This document shows, one piece after another, positions 28,598 through 30,441 of a stretch of 30,441 bases of DNA. The first letter of the stretch is position 1; every line of letters starts with the position of its first letter. The translations under genes and the position numbers were made by a program. The stretch is from a virus: positions 1-30,441 of IMG/VR virus record IMGVR_UViG_3300020183_002696. The stretch is one strand, 5' to 3'. The notes under the pieces were generated by a model. The model ran no database searches. It saw only the letters and a list, made by a program, of their open reading frames with translations, and had not been told where the DNA came from.

Positions 28598-28869
28598 TTT
28601 TCGGTCTGCTGTAGAAATAACATATTCAAACATACTTTTTGCCTGCACATATGAGCAGATTGTGGATTGGGTTCAAACGCATGAACCCGTGCTGTTGGAA
28701 AAATGTGCATGAACTCCAAACTCTGATTTAAATGCCACGAACCAATATCCAAAATGGTATTGATTTTTGAAAAATCAACCAAATCCAAAATATGTAACAG
28801 TCTTTGTGCCACAAGACCATTGTAACTCATGGCTTCTGCGAACTTGGAATTTATTTCTTTATAGCCCAT
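28594..28869 (-). CDS. Truncated FkbM-type methyltransferase (91 aa)
   Basis: The 91 residues contain the start of an AdoMet-dependent FkbM-type methyltransferase: a helical lead (FAEAMSYNGLVAQRLLHIL), motif I ILDIGSWHLNQSLEFM near 39-54 and motif II ARVHAFEPNPQSAHMCRQ near 60-77. The normal domain is over 200 residues, so motifs III and later are missing, and the frame stops where the next gene starts. The product cannot be an intact enzyme by itself. It overlaps the nucleotidyltransferase gene by 11 bases. It may be a fragment left by recombination, or a small protein kept for another use. Confidence 0.65.
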   Translation of the reverse strand: MGYKEINSKFAEAMSYNGLVAQRLLHILDLVDFSKINTILDIGSWHLNQSLEFMHIFPTARVHAFEPNPQSAHMCRQKVCLNMLFLQQTEK

Positions 28870-29962
28870 ACTTGCTCCATTCTATACTTCCAAACCCTGC
28901 ATCGGTTATCACATTAACTGACTTGGCTCGGTCTTCGTCTTGCTGATTCAGTTTATCGTTTATAAGCACCCTACAACCACTAGTCATTCCCATGAGCAAA
29001 ACATCCCAACACAGTCCAAGACTGTTTAGATGCTCTTCCGTCATCTTTCTGGCAGACTCTTTACGAGCAGTACACAAAACAATCCTATGACCCTGTGAGT
29101 CCCACTCATTGATTTTCTTGATTACATCAGGAAGTGCTATTGGCTCGTTGTTAATCAAGTCACTAAATCTATGGATGTGTTTCAAAATAGTTCCGTCAAT
29201 GTCGCAGAAGATGGTCTTTGGCTTTTCTGTGTAGAATTCTTTTAGTTTTCCAAGATACAGAGACAGGTCTTTTGGTGTTCCCAACGCAATGAACTGATTA
29301 CTTGGAATTCTAATGCCAGCAATCTTCATTCCGTCTTGTATCATGTAGTTGTAGGTTTCCGAGATGTAGCACTCCTTTTTTCCCTCTGCCTCAAAGGTTT
29401 CCATCAGCCTGTCAGCAGAACGAACAAAATCTGAACCTCTTCTCCAATAGTGAAGTCCAACAAGTCCGTCTGTGCTTATCACTTTCTTTTCCACAACATC
29501 CGTGACTATACCATTATCATCAACCTTTGCAAAACTGTTCTTTGGGTCTGTAGAGAAAAACAAAAGAATAGACCCATCAAGACCCGTTTTTCGGGTGGAC
29601 TCCAAGAAAGCATCAGAGTTCCACTTTAGAATTTGGTCACAATTAGTGATGATGAGTTCGTCATCGTTGTTGATAAGTGTACGAGCAAACATGGCAGTTT
29701 CGGCTGCTCCTCGTGTTGGCTTGTCTATTCTGATTTCCACAGAATTAGGCTTCAACTTCTTTAGTAGCCTGCTCAACTCTTCGTTGTGCTTTTCATCATC
29801 AAACTTTCTAGTGATGAAAATGTAGTCTCCATCAATGTTCAAGGAGGTGACAGAGTGCTCAACCAAAGTCATGTCATTAACCTTGATTAGTGGTTTAGGA
29901 ATATCATAACCATCAACCTTGAAACGAGAACCCATACCAGCCATAGGCATGACTATTTTCAT
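28859..29962 (-). CDS. Sugar nucleotidyltransferase fused to a HAD phosphatase
   Basis: The 367-residue protein has two domains. Residues of about 1-235 form a nucleotidyltransferase: MPMAGMGSRF near 5-14 (nucleotide-binding loop), IPKPLIKVND with the conserved Lys near 21-30, LIITNCDQIL near 103-112 (metal-binding Asp), and GLVGLHYW. Residues of about 250-367 are a HAD phosphatase with IFCDIDGTILKH (catalytic Asp pair), RIVLCTARKES and a late VLINDKLN motif. Fusing sugar-phosphate activation to a phosphatase suggests one enzyme for two steps of a nucleotide-sugar pathway, as in heptose or capsule genes. The substrate is not assigned. Confidence 0.88.
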   Translation of the reverse strand: MKIVMPMAGMGSRFKVDGYDIPKPLIKVNDMTLVEHSVTSLNIDGDYIFITRKFDDEKHNEELSRLLKKLKPNSVEIRIDKPTRGAAETAMFARTLINNDDELIITNCDQILKWNSDAFLESTRKTGLDGSILLFFSTDPKNSFAKVDDNGIVTDVVEKKVISTDGLVGLHYWRRGSDFVRSADRLMETFEAEGKKECYISETYNYMIQDGMKIAGIRIPSNQFIALGTPKDLSLYLGKLKEFYTEKPKTIFCDIDGTILKHIHRFSDLINNEPIALPDVIKKINEWDSQGHRIVLCTARKESARKMTEEHLNSLGLCWDVLLMGMTSGCRVLINDKLNQQDEDRAKSVNVITDAGFGSIEWSKYGL

Positions 29963-29963
29963 A

Positions 29964-30299
29964 TCACTCTCCTTGTCTTGCTACTGAATACTTATCACCT
30001 ATCACGGACGGAACCTTGACACAAAGAACTGTGCAGTCTTCCAAGAACTCTGGAAGAGCAGGCTCATTTGGTTCTATTATGAATATGTCTCCTTCAACTA
30101 TCGTAGTGTGGTTCAGGGCCATCTTGCCCTTCAGAAGAACATTGTATTCGGTTGCTATCTTGTGATAGTGTTCTGCCCACACCTCTCCCTTTTTATGGGT
30201 AAGAACACCAATCTCAAACCCCTTTGTTCGAAGAATGGACGGTTCAAAATCTCCAATCAACCAACCACGAGTCATGTCTTGTAGTTTTAGGAGTTTCAT
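29964..30299 (-). CDS. Cupin-fold protein in sugar gene block
   Basis: The 111-residue protein has a cupin beta barrel: FEIGVLTHKKGEVWAEHYHKIATEYNVLLKGKM, in which the His-x-His and Glu match metal-binding cupin motif 1 (G(X)5HXH(X)3-4E(X)6G), and VEGDIFIIEPNEPALPEFLED as motif 2. Such single-domain cupins in polysaccharide clusters can be sugar isomerases or epimerases, or binding proteins. It lies between the nucleotidyltransferase-HAD gene (1 base after) and the cytidylyltransferase gene (ATGA overlap), so it likely acts in the same nucleotide-sugar route. Confidence 0.75.
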   Translation of the reverse strand: MKLLKLQDMTRGWLIGDFEPSILRTKGFEIGVLTHKKGEVWAEHYHKIATEYNVLLKGKMALNHTTIVEGDIFIIEPNEPALPEFLEDCTVLCVKVPSVIGDKYSVARQGE

Positions 30300-30441
30300 T
30301 TTGCAGCCTCTCTGAAACGAGATATGAGATTGGTGGTAGAAAAATCTTCTACCTTTGGGAAGAATACCACATCAGAGCAGTGTTGTCTACCCACAACTGT
30401 CTTGTTTTTATATTCTTCTCCAATCACCATGACTTTGGGCG
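30296..30441 (-). CDS. Cytidylyltransferase-like protein, C-terminal end only (cut by window edge)
   Basis: This frame enters from the right edge and ends at a TGA overlapping the cupin start (ATGA). Its last 48 codons read PKVMVIGEEYKNKTVVGRQ, CSDVVFFPKVEDFSTTNLISRF. This matches the C-terminal part of nucleotidyltransferases of the glycerol-3-phosphate / heptose cytidylyl- or adenylyltransferase family (VxGxDY, then FSTTxLI). Those enzymes activate sugar phosphates, so the gene fits the block. The N-terminus, with the HxGH motif, is outside the window and could decide the exact type. Confidence 0.75.
   Translation of the reverse strand, partial: PKVMVIGEEYKNKTVVGRQHCSDVVFFPKVEDFSTTNLISRFREAAK

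Overview
The window is a piece of a tailed-phage genome (Caudoviricetes) with a T4-like replication set. Every gene I can support lies on the minus strand, so transcription runs from high to low coordinates. Genes are packed tightly: most neighbours overlap by 1 to 4 bases (ATGA, GTGA, TAATG) or are separated by a few bases, and no stretch over 300 bases lacks a gene. No tRNA, rRNA, CRISPR or insertion sequence was seen. The host cannot be named from the sequence. Replisome, UvsX, thyX, dUTPase, class II ribonucleotide reductase, AdoMet decarboxylase and an Sm-like protein together resemble the gene content of aquatic T4-like myoviruses such as cyanophages and their relatives.

Layout from low to high coordinates. 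1-1631: most of an adenosylcobalamin-dependent ribonucleotide reductase, cut by the window edge. 1725-6318: a small unknown protein and three virion fibre genes, two with FNGxTGA repeats and one with 52 uninterrupted collagen-like triplets. 6323-7258: thyX and a small acidic protein. 7260-11225: primase, helicase, a 59-residue protein with UvsX, and an Sm-like protein. 11260-12075: a Mom-like protein. 12103-15444: the DNA polymerase gene, split by a GIY-YIG homing endonuclease. 15444-19824: a modification block with two DNA methyltransferases, a nuclease-like protein, GroES-like and partial GroES-like proteins, an AdoMet-decarboxylase-like enzyme and a second Mom-like protein. 19821-23304: an HNH-type homing-endonuclease-like protein, a cell-wall hydrolase, a UV damage endonuclease, an unknown, a DUF1599-like protein and dUTPase. 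23349-25263: two small proteins (one likely structural) and a glycosyltransferase. 25284-30441: an AT-richer block of sugar and surface-polysaccharide genes (epimerase, phosphodiesterase-like, glycosyltransferases, a truncated methyltransferase, a nucleotidyltransferase-HAD fusion, a cupin and a cytidylyltransferase cut by the right edge).

The most unusual spot is 13066-13193, directly downstream of the homing endonuclease. The polymerase reading frame restarts on an ATGA overlap and encodes polymerase motif B, then meets a stop codon. The conserved sequence resumes exactly 5 bases further on. The codon before the stop and the triplet just before the resumption are both GGT, the same logic as the translational bypass of T4 gene 60. 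The DNA just upstream (13079-13175) forms a strong three-way-junction inverted repeat. The endonuclease itself has a perfect T4-type late promoter box (TATAAATA) in front of it.

Two promoter classes can be proposed: TTGACA-N16-TAYANT boxes before the UV endonuclease, dUTPase and uvsX genes, and (A/C)TAAATAC boxes 12 to 29 bases upstream of four start codons.
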